From: Ooceraea biroi
Taxonomy: Eukaryota > Arthropoda > Insecta > Hymenoptera > Formicidae
DNA length: 64,000 nucleotides
Direction of reading: 5' to 3'
Assembly: GCF_003672135.1 (NCBI RefSeq)
Contig: NC_039507.1
Coordinates: 7,207,624 to 7,271,623, forward strand
Shown here one piece after another: positions 1-12,157 of the stretch. The notes beneath the pieces are model-generated. The model was not told the DNA's origin. It worked only from the letters and a program-made list of their open reading frames with translations, and searched no databases. A program made the position numbers and the translations under genes. Every line of letters begins with the position of its first letter. Position 1 is the stretch's first letter.

Positions 1-562
1 GTTTTGGATATTTCAAGAGCTTGGGCAGCTTTCCGAATGGAAGAATTTGGATTCTCTTCAAAATACTTCTTAATATCTTCAATGTTTTCTTCTGCAGCTA
101 CGGACACAGAAGGACCTGGCAGATCATGTCTACGGTCTTGGATAGTTCCATACTGCATAAAATTATCGATAATTCTGATAAAAATAACACAAAACATTAT
201 TTTAATGCAGATTTATTGCCAAAAAATGGAGTGACGTAACGCATACGTTTAAAGAAATAATAAATTCTAACATTTTCAGCGTGTTTTCGCTCTTAACTTT
301 ATGTTCTGTATTTAGTACGAAACCCCCTGTAAGCATTGCTATAAACTTTTCCTCTGGAAAAGAAGCACTCGACAAGATAAATCTTTTCTTCCGTCGTCAG
401 ATTACTCATTTTGACGCGCACGGACTTGCATCTACCACAACCAGATTAAAACTGCGGACACTCAGATGAACGACCGTTAACCGTAAGACCCTTTCTGAAG
501 TCATGGAGGGGAGAACCAATCGTTTACTTTCAGCAACTTCCCATGGGACACCCTGTATATAG
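1..562 (-). mobile_element. DUF4817-type DNA transposon, 5' end, cut by window start
   Basis: The right end (about 548-560) reads GGGACACCCTGTATATA, the terminal motif also seen on the element at 24032-24798. On the minus strand an ATG at 409 opens a short peptide beginning MSNLTTEEKIYLVECFFSRG, stopped near 299. A second open stretch from about 180 down to 1 contains QYGTIQDRRHDLPGP and SIRKAAQALEISK. This matches the helix-turn-helix N-terminus of insect transposases of the DUF4817 type: a short leader, the QYGTIQDR motif, then a second HTH. The two segments are separated by stops, so the copy looks inactive or spliced. The C-terminal catalytic part would lie left of the window. Confidence 0.65.
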
Positions 563-1473
563 TTGTGATTTTATTTGTTAAAATAATTGTTTAAGACTTG
601 GTAAATTATTTATTTTTAGATGCAGCTTTTGTAAAATGTCGTATATTACTTTCTAAGTTTTCTTTATTTTTCGGCTCTCATCTTTGTTTCGATTATAGAA
701 ATGAATTTAATAGCGCGCCACAGCTTTCCCCATTAATGGCGGACAGGGTCCATATTCTTATTAGAGGTACTCTACTCGAGGATCGCTCGTCACGTTGGAA
801 CATTCAGGTCGAGCTCGTTCTGCGCATGCGCAACAATTTGGTGGCAATATTTGAAAGTATTCACAAAATGAAGGACCACATTGAACCGATCATGAAGAAT
901 ATGTGTGATGTCCGACATTATTCGCCGTTTGATGATAATAAATTATAATTTATACTTCTGAAACAATTATTGTGCGATTATTATATTATCTCAATTTACT
1001 TCATTATCTTGCTCCATTATTTCATTTTATTTGATCCTCTTCATTGCACATAAACATCAATTTAGCAAGAATAAATGTGGAACTTAGAAACCTTGTGGTT
1101 TTTTTACATCAAATATTATTTTACTTTTATTTTTACTATCTACAGTGAATATTGAAACCAACATACATGTATATAAATGTATCCAATCTACGCATGATAT
1201 TAAAATCTGTATTTAAGGATCGGTTATAAAATAGTACTGTACTTCGTTTCAAATATTCTTTGGAGATTTTATCACACCTCGTATAAGTTTAATAAAAGCG
1301 AATTATGAATCTTCAAATTATATAAAAAGAGACTCGAGTCTCTCAAATCATTATTAGACCTCAATCTGGCTATAAATATATACGTGTGCTGCAATTACGA
1401 GTATTTAGTGATATAAACTAGTGATAAATGGAATGTTCTACAAGATGTATAATAATAATGATAATGACAATAG
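563..1473. other. Intergenic, unassigned ORF 598-948 and an NRF-1-like site
   Basis: No recognisable gene is seen. An ORF on the plus strand (598-948) has no upstream ATG context I can support and ends in ...MCDVRHYSPFDDNKL; I recognise no family. The palindrome GCGCATGCGC at 822-831 matches the NRF-1/Ewg-type promoter motif and lies in a locally GC-rich patch (700-830), so a promoter or old element is possible. From about 950 onward the sequence is plain AT-rich DNA. Confidence 0.3.
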
Positions 1474-1692
1474 CAGAGAGAAGCCTGAGAGCGGTCACGC
1501 TCGCGTTTTAACTGTAACGCTCAAACGTGGACATATGCGTTCCACTTGACGCTCCCAACGCTCGCGGCGTCATTCTATCTTTATTCAATATTCAGTGAGC
1601 AATAAAGACAGAATCACTTCAATCACTTCAATGTCCACGTTTGAGGCGTTACAGTTAAAACGCGAGCGTGACCGCTCTCAGGCTTCTCTCTG
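1474..1692. mobile_element. 219-bp MITE with CAGAGAGAAGCC inverted ends
   Basis: The two arms are inverted repeats of about 60 bp. The left arm starts CAGAGAGAAGCCTGAGAGCG and the right arm ends with its complement. The flanks carry the direct repeat ACAATAG (1467-1473 and 1693-1699), a 7-bp target duplication, or 8 bp if the terminal G is shared. CAGAG-type ends and 7-8 bp duplications fit hAT-like or P-like non-autonomous elements. The same terminal sequence bounds the large element at 56618-58995. There is no coding capacity. Confidence 0.85.
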
Positions 1693-1794
1693 ACAATAGT
1701 AATATAAGTATTGATACATCACAGAGTTCCATTCACTTATCAATAATTATCATTACCATTAAATGTACCGTAAATTTGAGAACAGTCCGTAGAA

Positions 1795-4660
1795 TCAGCT
1801 CATTCCGAATACGCTTAACTCTGGGGTCGTCATGTATACTATCGTTACGCCTATAATGCCAATAGCAACCGCTAAGATCCACAGGCTCCACCTCCTCCCT
1901 CCGTTCTCTCGCGATTCCTTCGAGCTGTCGTGCTTATCCTTCCTCTTCCGCCGTGGCTTGAATTTCTTCTCGAACTTCTCGATCTCCTCCCGGTTGCGTA
2001 ATTCCTCCGCCTCTCGTTTCTTCGCTATCATCGCTTCCTGGGCCGCCTTCCTCTCGTTTCTCAATGACTCGCACACGTCGTCGCAGTCTACGTTAATCCG
2101 CTCCTTCTGCAGATACGAGCAAAGGAAGTCCCTCTTAATCCGTTTGCACTTGCACCACAATCTGACCTTCTTGTTGCAGTCTTCTCCGCCTTTGCATCCT
2201 CCCGGATGACAATCGTTGACGCAACGGTGGCCGCACGAGTACTGAACAAAGAAACACATTATGGTTCTTGTTTAGAGAAATCAGAACTTACGTGTATCTT
2301 ATCGCAGAGATATATTAATTACGTTTTTCGGACACTGATTTCCGCACTTGAGCAACTCGTCACGTTCCTTACTCGTTGCGGACGTCAGGCTGACGCACTG
2401 GCGGTAGAGGGTGCTGATACCGCAGTGGCACATGATCCGCACTAACTGCTTGCACGGCCTACACGGCGCTGGATGACAGGGTTGCGGGCATGCGTGCGTA
2501 CAGCCGGGTGGCCGCGCAAACAGGCACTCCTTCTCGCATTCCATGCACGAGGTGCCACCGTCGAATTCCGCGTTGGACGTTCGTACCTTGTGGCAGGTCA
2601 ATTCGCAGGTGTGATTCTTACAGGGCAGCAATCGGCCGCAGGCTCTACCGCACGAACTCGGTCTCGACATGTGACACGGCCAGGGGCGCGTCTCGTGATC
2701 GCCGAGGCAGGTCACGGGCACGGAAACTTCGCACGGTGGACACGGTAAGGTCTTCAACTCCATGACGTCCTTCGTTGGCTTCTCCCAAGGGCCGGCAGGC
2801 TGTGCCTTCATCCCATTCGCTCTCGCCTTCACCCAGACCTTCGTGTGGCAAGTGGCCGGGCAGGAGTGGCCGCATCTCTTGTACGTCATGCCGCAGATCT
2901 TTTTGCACGGCGGGCAGGGCCCGTGGTGGCACTTGTGCGTTTCCCTCTTGGGGTGGTGGCAGATAGGCGGAATCTTGCAGGACTTGTTGCACGGTGGCGG
3001 CCTGATCCTCTTCTTCGTGCCGCATGGTACTGTTATCTTGCTGCCGCCGCATCGGCACTGTATAACGTCCGTTCTCGTGCACGGATAGCAGGGACCGCTG
3101 TGGCAAGGCATAGCGCACTTGTGCTTGCGGCACTTGAGCGTGTTCTCGCACGTTTTCTCGCAGGGATTCGACGTGTTCCTCGACGTGCAATCGCAGCACT
3201 TGCGGTTGCACAGGTGCCTACCGCACAGGCGCATCTGCGTACACTTTTTGTTACAGTGGAACTCCTTCGCGCAGGCGATCTCCTTCGTGTAACCGCCGCA
3301 TCGGCACGCCTTCGTCACCACCTCCAGACACTGGCCGCAACGATCCGCGTGGCATCTCATGTTGCACAAGTGCGAGCCGCAGTCCAGCAACTTGCCGCAA
3401 GTGTCGCCGCACGTCGGCACTTGGTGCTGCCTGCACGAGACGTCGTAGCGTTTCTTTCCGCATGGACAATACCTGTTCTTCTCCAGAAGACAGTTGCCGC
3501 AATCGCCAGGCAAGTGGCAAGTGCTCTCGCAGGTGTGCACGTTGCAGGAAAATTTTCCTGTTGCAAGGTTTGTCGCAGATCCATGTACCCTCGTAGCAGC
3601 TGCCTTCTGCTTGACTACTCTTGCAACGACATTTCAGCAGCATCGCCTCCATGCAGGGCGGACAGTCGCCGCTGTGACACAAGTTCTTGCAAGCGTGAGA
3701 GCAGGAGTCGTACTTCTTGTCGCACACCGTCCCGCAGCTCCAGTTCTTGGCGTTGCAACGGCGCGGCTGCGCCGGTAGCTTGTCGCAGTAGCACTTGACC
3801 GACACCATTTTGCCGCACGGTGGACACGGACCAGGATGACAGAGCAACACGCACCTGTGACCGCACTCCGGTTGCAAAGATTTGCCGCAGGCCTCGCCGC
3901 AGGAGTGCGGGATGATCCATGGCTGATACGGCGGATCACTAGTTTTTTTACAGAAGCATTCGTACGATCTTGGAATCTGATCCTGCTCATATTCCATGCG
4001 ACACTTTGGACTGCAACATGAGTATATCGGATATGTACTCTATTAATGAATAATTTCTATTTATTTTTAATAAATTAGTAATTATCAATTTATTCTGTAG
4101 TTTTATTAACAGATATTTTTACATACTTCATTTGGAAGGTGCCAGCATACGTACCATGCCCAGATGGGTGCGATTCCTTTAGCCCGTTTGTAACTCAAAC
4201 TGTCGTTGATCCAGTGCAAGATACAGGGCATGTGTAGAAATGCGTAACACTTGTCGCAATTCCATATCTGTAAAGTAATTGAATGATGAAATTTAATATT
4301 ATATATAATATTATGTTTAGAAAGAGAGCAATATACAATTAAGTATTTAATAACATTACATATTACGATATACAATGCAACACAAATGCTACATACTGGA
4401 TCTGTTTTCTTAACGGTTGATATGCATATCAAGCAGACAGCGCTACTGGATTGGAAGGAATTGACTAAATACGATATCACTTTTTCCGCATCTGTGCCTT
4501 GTCCTTGATACGCTAGCAATACTTTGTCCACAACATTCTGAATGTCGTCTTCGTTCGTTTCATCTTCTTCTTCGCTGGACAAGTTCAGTAATGCATTAGC
4601 CTCCAAGTGTCTCTCAATGGACAATTTATTTTGCTCCTGAGCTCTCTTGAATTTCTGCAT
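1795..4660 (-). CDS. NFXL1: NF-X1-type zinc finger protein NFXL1
   Basis: Four coding exons on the minus strand with canonical splice sites: 4660-4397, 4267-4155, 4010-2323 and 2241-1795; about 836 residues once one frameshift is allowed for. Human NFXL1 is about 910 residues. Order of parts: an acidic N-terminus; a RING of C-x2-C...C-x2-C...C-x2-H...C-x2-C type, built across exons 1-3 (CLIC, CDKC, CILH, CPKC); a long array of roughly ten NF-X1 fingers (repeated CGxxC..H.C...CH.G.C..C); a Glu/Lys/Arg-rich probable coiled coil; and a C-terminal hydrophobic segment WILAVAIGIIGVTIVYM. The membrane anchor points to NFXL1 rather than NFX1/shuttle craft, which ends in an R3H domain. Known family role: a probable RING E3 ligase or nucleic-acid-binding regulator, poorly characterised in insects. 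An extra base at AAAATTTT (3549-3556) breaks the frame inside a finger. The ATG at 4660 has an in-frame TAG nine bases upstream that coincides with a plausible 3' splice site, so a 5'UTR intron is likely. Confidence 0.9.
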
Positions 4661-6961
4661 CTTGTTCTAAGATTTTACATCATAAATGAATAACACAACT
4701 CAGAAGGCTATTATCGCAATTATAACGTTATACGTATGAAGATAATATTCTGTTCACGGTACTCGATATTAGAGAAATGTTGCTATCAGTAATTGAGTAA
4801 CAAAATATATCTTTTGTGATTCATAAAATACATTGTATTTTAGCAAAAGTACTTACCTGGTACTTAAAAGTATGACTCTGGTACTAATCCGCTCGAACAA
4901 TGGGTACTTGCAATAACCGGCAAATTTATTCGTTTCTTCTTGATACCGTCAGGATATAATTATTAGGTACATATAACCACATCATCTTGATGCTTACCAA
5001 GCTACTCTACTCCTTTCTGGTTTTCGTCCCTTTTATAGCGATAAACCGTAATTAATTGTTGTTCTTAAAGCATTCTTAATAAATACTTTTTTACCACTGA
5101 ATGCACATAATTCTATTTATTCATTATCACGTACGCACATTGTATGTCCAGTACATATATCCACGTAATCGTCAGTAATCGTTGAAAAAGACACGCACAT
5201 GTGCGAAGCAGAGAGAGATAAATATCCATAAATATCACACACTGATTTTACCACGCATCGCAAGGTGTCGTTAAGATCAAACAATGGTACTTTAGGCACC
5301 GACAGTAGGTAAAAAGTCGACTGATATTAAAAAATTGTTTTTTTTATAATCGAATTTTATATTCAAGATTGTATTCATGTAAGATGTTGTTCAATAAAAT
5401 AAGATCTTAATATAAGAATGGACTGTAATTATTTTTGTTAACCATTCATAATTGTTTTGACTTTTCTTATTTTTTATATGAGTCTTACATTGCCATTCGG
5501 TGTTGTAAATAATAACATTTACGTGCGCAAAATGCTGCAATGCAATTTTAATAACACTTGTAGTGAAATTAACAGAAGAGTTTTATGGGTTCCTTATACT
5601 ATAAAATCTTGGGAATTTATATATCTAGGCATTTATAAATCACTTGTTTTACATGGTATAAATTGTGCTTGTGTAATCTGTAAAAATACAAATATCAAAC
5701 GTTACTGTAGATAACGTGCGTAACACTAATCTCAGAAGTGTCAGACTTACATTTACATCCTAACTTCAGTGGCAATGAGATCGAACACTAAAGCTACGTT
5801 TGCGACGTTAAAATGTTAAAACGTAACTAGTGTAGCTGCAATATGCGAAGTAAATTTGTGCTTAATCTAATGTTGAACCGCATAGTTCGCCCGTAACAAA
5901 TACATGGTATATTTTGTATATGTCGGACGAGGCACTTGATACAATATAATTAATAATTGATACAATGTAATTAATAATTGATAAACAGTATGAATTATAT
6001 ATTGAAGGGAATGTTGCATTGAAATTTTTTCTACAGTATAAACTTAGATTTCATAAACATAAAGTATGCTATTAACAGATGTTTGTATATATATATATAT
6101 GTAATACAAATGTATAATATTCACAGAAATATATAATACATATATTATATGCATATACTTAATTACATAACTAAAATTGTGTGCACGATCATTTTCGAAT
6201 GAGGAAAGTAGAGTACCTAAATAAAAAATGTTTCTTATTTTGTGCTTCGTTTTTCTTTGTTATCTGCTACAATAATGTTTCACTATCTTACAAATGCACG
6301 ATTACGAAGTGCACTTAAATTTTTTTACAAACGTGTATTAACCTTGTAAAGTAATATAAAATATCTGATATTTACACACAATACATATAAAATATATAAA
6401 TGTTTTTTTTCATTCGTGTAACAAACATTTTGTTCTTATGGACGGATAGTATTCACCTCAAGTGTTAAATTAATTGCTTAATTGCGTAAAAGCTTTATAC
6501 TTTTACTTTTATAATAAGAAATATTAGAAGTCGATCATTAACTTAATGATCTTATATATGCAAATGGCATTGTCCTACAATCACATCGTTTAAAATACAA
6601 ATGGGACTAAATAAGTTTTGATTTGCAGATACATATTCACATTTTAGTAAATATTGCTAAACAAATTTGCACAATATATTAATCAACAGTGAATAGAATT
6701 TTGTCATTTATAATAAATACCTAGTGGTATCACGTTAATTCATATGCAATTGTAATGCATATGTTCAACTATTCTTTCACATTTCGTTATGCAATTTCCA
6801 AAATTGTGATATTATTTTTTGTATCTTTAAATTTAATTTATTGACATGAAATTTGTGAGAACGAATAGTATGATTTTCCTTTAAAAAAACCAACATTAAA
6901 AAAAACCTAGGTATAAAAAAATAAATAAAACTGTTGTCAATGTGTACTGGTAACTTAACTA
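4661..6961. other. AT-rich intergenic: NFXL1 5' side and gliotactin 3' side
   Basis: No ORF here resembles a known protein; the longest plus-strand ORF (5457-5714) has no family I recognise. Around 5937-5984 there is a short imperfect tandem repeat (GATACAATATAATTAATAATT twice). AT dinucleotide runs occur near 6090-6110. The segment next to 6961 is presumably the gliotactin 3' untranslated region, since that gene's stop lies at 6962-6964. Confidence 0.4.
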
Positions 6962-9900
6962 TTAGACGGCCGTTTGCGGTACTCCCTGTACTAAAAGTGT
7001 CTTGCTTTTAGCTTTCGGCAGTGCGGTTTGACTCATCGTCTTCGTTAGTTTGGGTTGACCATTAGGCGAGCTTGTAACGAAACCTTCCGACCTCATGTCC
7101 TTCAACGAGACGTTTGAGTTGCTTCGTAATGAGGGTGTAGAGCTGAACTTCCTATTGTGCGCTAAACGTTCTTGCAATCTCGCTTCGTTTTGACGTGGTA
7201 TTCTAGACTTCACTGTCGGTACATCGCGATATTCATATATATTCTCCTTGGACGAGCGCGTTAAATTCTCGATTCCCTCGGAGTGCTCATCCTCTCGTAC
7301 CATCAGGATGTCTCCGCTATAGTAGTGATCGGATTGTCTGTAAAATGGATAATATAGATTAATACTTATCTTATGCATTTGGATATAAATTGCACAAAAT
7401 TTATATATGCATTTTATTTTATTTTTATATCTCTGCTCCTTCTTTTATAAAAATTAGATAATAATATTATATGATTATGTAATAACATAATAATATACGT
7501 AATAATTATATAAGTGACACGTGCAATTAATAAAGCATATATGCGCGACGTAGGCATATTGTGCAAAAGTGTGCATAAAATATTTTCTATTTTCTAGATG
7601 ATATGTAAATACCTGCACGCATCCTATAAGCTGCCTTTGTTTTGCTAATTTTAAGCGAAAACAGTGTTAATTAGCGATTTTTCCTCTCAGGAATGGTTAC
7701 GTAAATATAGAATAAAAAAATTCTCCAGTTTGTCAATTTTTGTATCCGTCAATACCAGAACCACTCACCGCATGCGCTACCGTTCGGTGCAGCGAATCAA
7801 GCCACCGAGATAAGCTGATAGTCACATGGATCATTTGGTTCTGTTTACCTTTCCTTACCTTTTGGCGTTACGCCAAAGCATGCAGCACACCACGGAAAGT
7901 ACGAGCAGCAGCAGGCACGCCGTCGACATCGACCAGAACGCGATTTGAAGCGGTTGTTTCGGCTCCCACCAATACTGTAACACAGAAATTATATAAATAC
8001 GATTGATGTGACGTAATAAGAACGTGACTGTATATTGTGCCGTTACAGTATCTTACTTCGGTGACAGGAGGATACGTGGGAACGAGGTGGCCAATAACAG
8101 TCGGCAAGTACATAGACCAAAAGGCGCTCTCCGTTTGGCGATAGTTGATCTGGATCGAGCTGTTGAACGTCGTGTTGATATTGAGATAGCGCAATTGCCC
8201 GTGACGGGCGAGGTCAAAATGCAATCCCAAGATCTGCGAGGGCGTCGGATTTCTGGAACGAATAAAAAAATTAGCTTGAAATCTGCGAATTTTGACGGGT
8301 CGACAGGTCGAATCATCGTTCACTAGGTACGCACCCGTACGTTGCGAAATTAGAATACGCCTGCATGAAAAAGTGGCTCATGTTACGATCATTGTCCGTC
8401 CACATGTCTCGGTTCAGCTTGAACTTTTGCGGGAAGAATTCTGCGTCGATAACGACGTTCACGTTACAACATCTTACTTGATATAAAAATTAATTACTCT
8501 TAAATTGCAAATGTGTAATAAAGGAAACACACCAACATCCATGAACGGCGCCCCTGTTAGCCAAAGAAGCTCCGTGTCGTGAGGCACTCTCATCCATTGC
8601 GGTGAATTGAGCGCTTCTATCGAGGTGTTTAGGACGTACAGGTAGGTCGGCACGTGCCTCTCCACCAATAGCTTTGCGATTTTGTCGTTCGGTGCGACGT
8701 AATGGAAATCGGACAGAAGCTAAAAATGAACAGTAACAATCGACATATCAATGACGTGTCACGGGAATTAACTTCGTTATCCCCTCATCACTTACACTTA
8801 TGAACTGATCACGTATATGCGTGACGTTTTTCGGATCTGGCCAATAGGTGTACATGTACTTGATCGCCTCGAAAACGCCATGCGGATTCAGAGTGTAGTT
8901 GTACTGAAGAACTAGTTCCCAGACCTTTTGATCGAATAAGTCAGAATCTATTATGTACCGATTTCGTGCTAAGGTAACGTTGTTCTCTGCAAAATGAAAA
9001 GCGATAAATAGCACATAACACGACACAAGTGCAGCAATTTACAGTAACGAACAGTGGTCTAATGAACCTAAATAATGCATAAAGAAGCATCAATTGAACG
9101 AAACTGGAATTAACGAAACGATTGCCGACGTACTTATGATAAATGCCGCTTCCTGCGTCGTGACGCCGGCCATGTACGCTAAATCCTTCCTGTACTTGCG
9201 AGCCTTGATGCTCTCCTCCGGTTTCTCCGCGAAAAAGTGCCAGTCGGACATCCTCCAGTCCTCGTACCAGGTATCCTCCGGTATCGTGAAGTTGAAGTCT
9301 AGCACAGGTGCCCACGGGAACATGCCGACATGTGGTTTCAATTCGGAATTGCCCAACTCGAGGAAACTGCGTCCGTCCTTCAGGCACTGCACCAGTTTCC
9401 AACTGCTCTCTATGCTGCAACCTAGCGACTCCGCGAAGACTCGCGATGTGTTCTGCGCTCGGTACTTGTCTATTATCACCGCCCAATCGGCTAGCGCTGA
9501 GCCTGACTGCGCTATCACTTTAGACACCATGTGCCGAGTTCTATAACAAAACGAAAAAAAATTACTTTTAATTGAATCGATCATAGAATTCAATGATAGA
9601 ATGATTGTAGGACTGATCAATAACAGAATTGTAGGACAGACTAAAAATTGTCGAACGTGAAATGTTTATGCGAATTACCTAGGCGCGACCATTAATAATC
9701 CTGCGCTGGCTGCTCCAGCACCTGGTCCGAAGAGCGTTATAGCCTCGGGATTACCATTAAAAGCCGCTATATTGTCGTAGACCCATCGTAATGCCATAGC
9801 TTGATCGAGAATACCATAGTTGCCAGGGCTATTCTCATCGCCGGTACTTAAAAATCCTAGAAAAGAGCGTCGTGGAAACGATTAATCGGTATTTACATTT

Positions 9901-11436
9901 TAAGTAATTCTTGAAAAGAAACATTTATACATTTATTTCCAAACAATAGAAAAATCTTTGAACATTAATCCACTCACCAAGAGCTCCGAGACGATAGTTG
10001 ATTGATACCACTACAACATTGTAAAACGCGGACAATATATGAGCCGGGAACAGGTTACTGGCTCCGTGAGTGAACTCGCCGCCATGTATGTAGAACATCA
10101 CCGCGTACTTGTGTGCTAGTCCAGAAGCAACCTGGCAAGATCAATCTCGTTGTTCAATCAGATTATTTAATTGAGGTATACGCTTATCCCTAAGTACGAT
10201 TATACTTACCGAGGGTGTAAAGATATTTAGGTACAAGCAATCTTCATCGACATCTCGCACACCTTTGGTAGCACCAGTATATTCACTGGGTTGTGGGCAA
10301 GCCGGCCCCCAATCGACTGCTTGCAAAAGTTGCCACCCTCTAGAAACAGAAATAAATTATACATTTCCTTAATACAAATATGTCACTAAACGTTAGGTAC
10401 GGTGGAATATTTCTGCATGAAAAATTTCTATTCTTTAATAATATTTACAGATTTGGATAATTCATCCTCTGAGATATTTTATATCTACCTGTGAGGCCTG
10501 GGAGGTTTGAAACGACCTTCCCTGGTAGGCGGTAAGGCATAAGGTATGCCCAAGAATACATTGACAAGTTTCGTGACTCTTTCCACCGCTATGTTCCAAG
10601 GTCTGTGCCTCGCATGGGGATCGTCATACAATTGAACCTTGAATCCTTGCACTTGACCATAATTTGTATTTACCAGCACGTCTCTGTCCCTAAAGTGCTT
10701 AGAATCCGGTCTTTCTTTTCCTTGAAGATCTTCGCGCCAACCGCCCAATATTCCTGGTAACGGAAATCTTGGCGTCGTACCCTTTAAAATAATTATTATT
10801 TAATTAATGCTCTTACTAAATCTGTGTTTGGCAATATAACAAATTTCTTGACAAATAAAATAAGATTGTTATAAATTATATCACTTTACCTCTAAGAAAC
10901 TAATAAACTTAATAAATTAATAAATTGGTCAGAATTAATAATCTATAAAGTAAATTCAGAAGCAGCGATAACATGATTTCTGAAGAAATTATTAATTTCC
11001 TGATACGTTTTGATTCATTTATAGTATAAATTATGACAGGGTATTCGATATTTAATAATGTCTCCTTATCTCTTTTAAATTTATCTAATTTTGCACTTAA
11101 ATATCAGAATCAAAAGATTAAATTAATTAATAAAAAGTGTCTTAAATATTTCCTCACTTCATAAAGGTACCGATCTTCAGGAGCCCTCGTAGGTCCTCTG
11201 TAAACAGGGTCCAGGTAGCTGGGCTGATAGCCATACCTCCTGTCCTTGTACACGTAGGTTCTATAGCCGGACACATCTTGCGGCACGTACACACCGTCGC
11301 GATTGTAGTATCGGCTGCCGGACGAGATGGAGTCCTGGGCAAACGCGGCGGCAGCCGTCAGCAGCAGGCACGAGCAACAACGGACAACGGCGGCGCGTCC
11401 CACCGCGGACCCGCGCTGTCGTCCACGCGCGGCCAT
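6962..11436 (-). CDS. Gli: Gliotactin, cholinesterase-like junction adhesion protein
   Basis: Twelve coding exons with matching phases on the minus strand: 11436-11158, 10781-10489, 10339-10210, 10131-9978, 9856-9679, 9540-9134, 8986-8796, 8719-8533, 8440-8335, 8252-8057, 7974-7859 and 7337-6962; 870 residues (Drosophila gliotactin is about 956). It has a signal peptide (CLLLTAAAAFAQ), then a cholinesterase-like ectodomain (EDCLYLNIFTP, YIHGGEFTHG, NYRLGALGF). The nucleophile elbow GESAG is replaced by GPGAG near residue 331, so the serine is absent and the domain cannot hydrolyse esters. A single membrane span (about 718-738, LLLLVLSVVCCML) is followed by a roughly 130-residue cytoplasmic tail with several tyrosines and a C-terminal QTAV, a PDZ ligand. 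Known role: tricellular septate junction assembly and epithelial or glial barrier, linked to Discs large. Neuroligins share the fold, but the N-terminal YNRDGVYVPQDVSGYR and the tail favour gliotactin. Confidence 0.88.
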
Positions 11437-12157
11437 GTTCGCGCGTGCGACACGCGCGCGGAGCGGCTCTCGTGGGCGCGCAGGTGTGGCCGAGGGCCGC
11501 GTATGCGTGCGCGCGCGTCGCGTCGAGCCTCCGACGCGAGGAAACGCTGCGCTGACTCGCTCACGGACGCGGAGCGGGTGAAAGCGAGAGTCCTTGAGCC
11601 AATTCAGCGATCCTTGATCGACGATCTTGCTGGATCAACCGTCGATTAATATCGAAACAGGAAATCACAGCGGGACGAGCCGAGGCGTCGCGTGATCGTG
11701 GTTGCCTGTGCAGATCGTACACCTACACCCGTGCGAGTAGCTGGAGTCCTCCGGCACGCGCTCGCGCCGTGTTCACGCCGAGGACCGCGAGCGCTCTCGT
11801 TTCACACAGCAGGCACGCGTTTCGCTGCTACGAAACGTCCTCCTCGTCGGGTCGAGCGCCCGGAAGCGTCTCCGCACGGCCAACACCCTGTATCGTTCCC
11901 CGTCGCCGCTCGAACGCGGTCGCTTCGCGCGCACTCGAGGTGGCTTCGCCGTGCGTCGTCTATCGTCGCACGCCACGCTCTGCCCTCCTCTCTCGCTCTC
12001 CCCTTCCGCGTCTTTCCTCCCCTCGTCGATGATACGAAATGTCACGATCCGTGCTGCAAGAAAGCCCCCAAGGTGGATTAATGAACGGAGAACGAAAGCG
12101 AAAGGCGACAGCGTGTACTTACGATAACTATACGAGTTATCGTTAAAAGAAATAGTG
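11437..12157. promoter_or_regulatory. GC-rich 5' region of gliotactin
   Basis: A CpG-rich stretch of about 650 bp lies directly upstream of the gliotactin ATG at 11436, in contrast to the AT-rich surroundings. ORFs occur in all frames but none has homology I can name, as expected of GC-rich promoter or 5'UTR sequence. It probably carries the promoter and 5'UTR. The GC-rich part ends about 150 bp before the inverted-repeat element at 12158. Confidence 0.5.
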
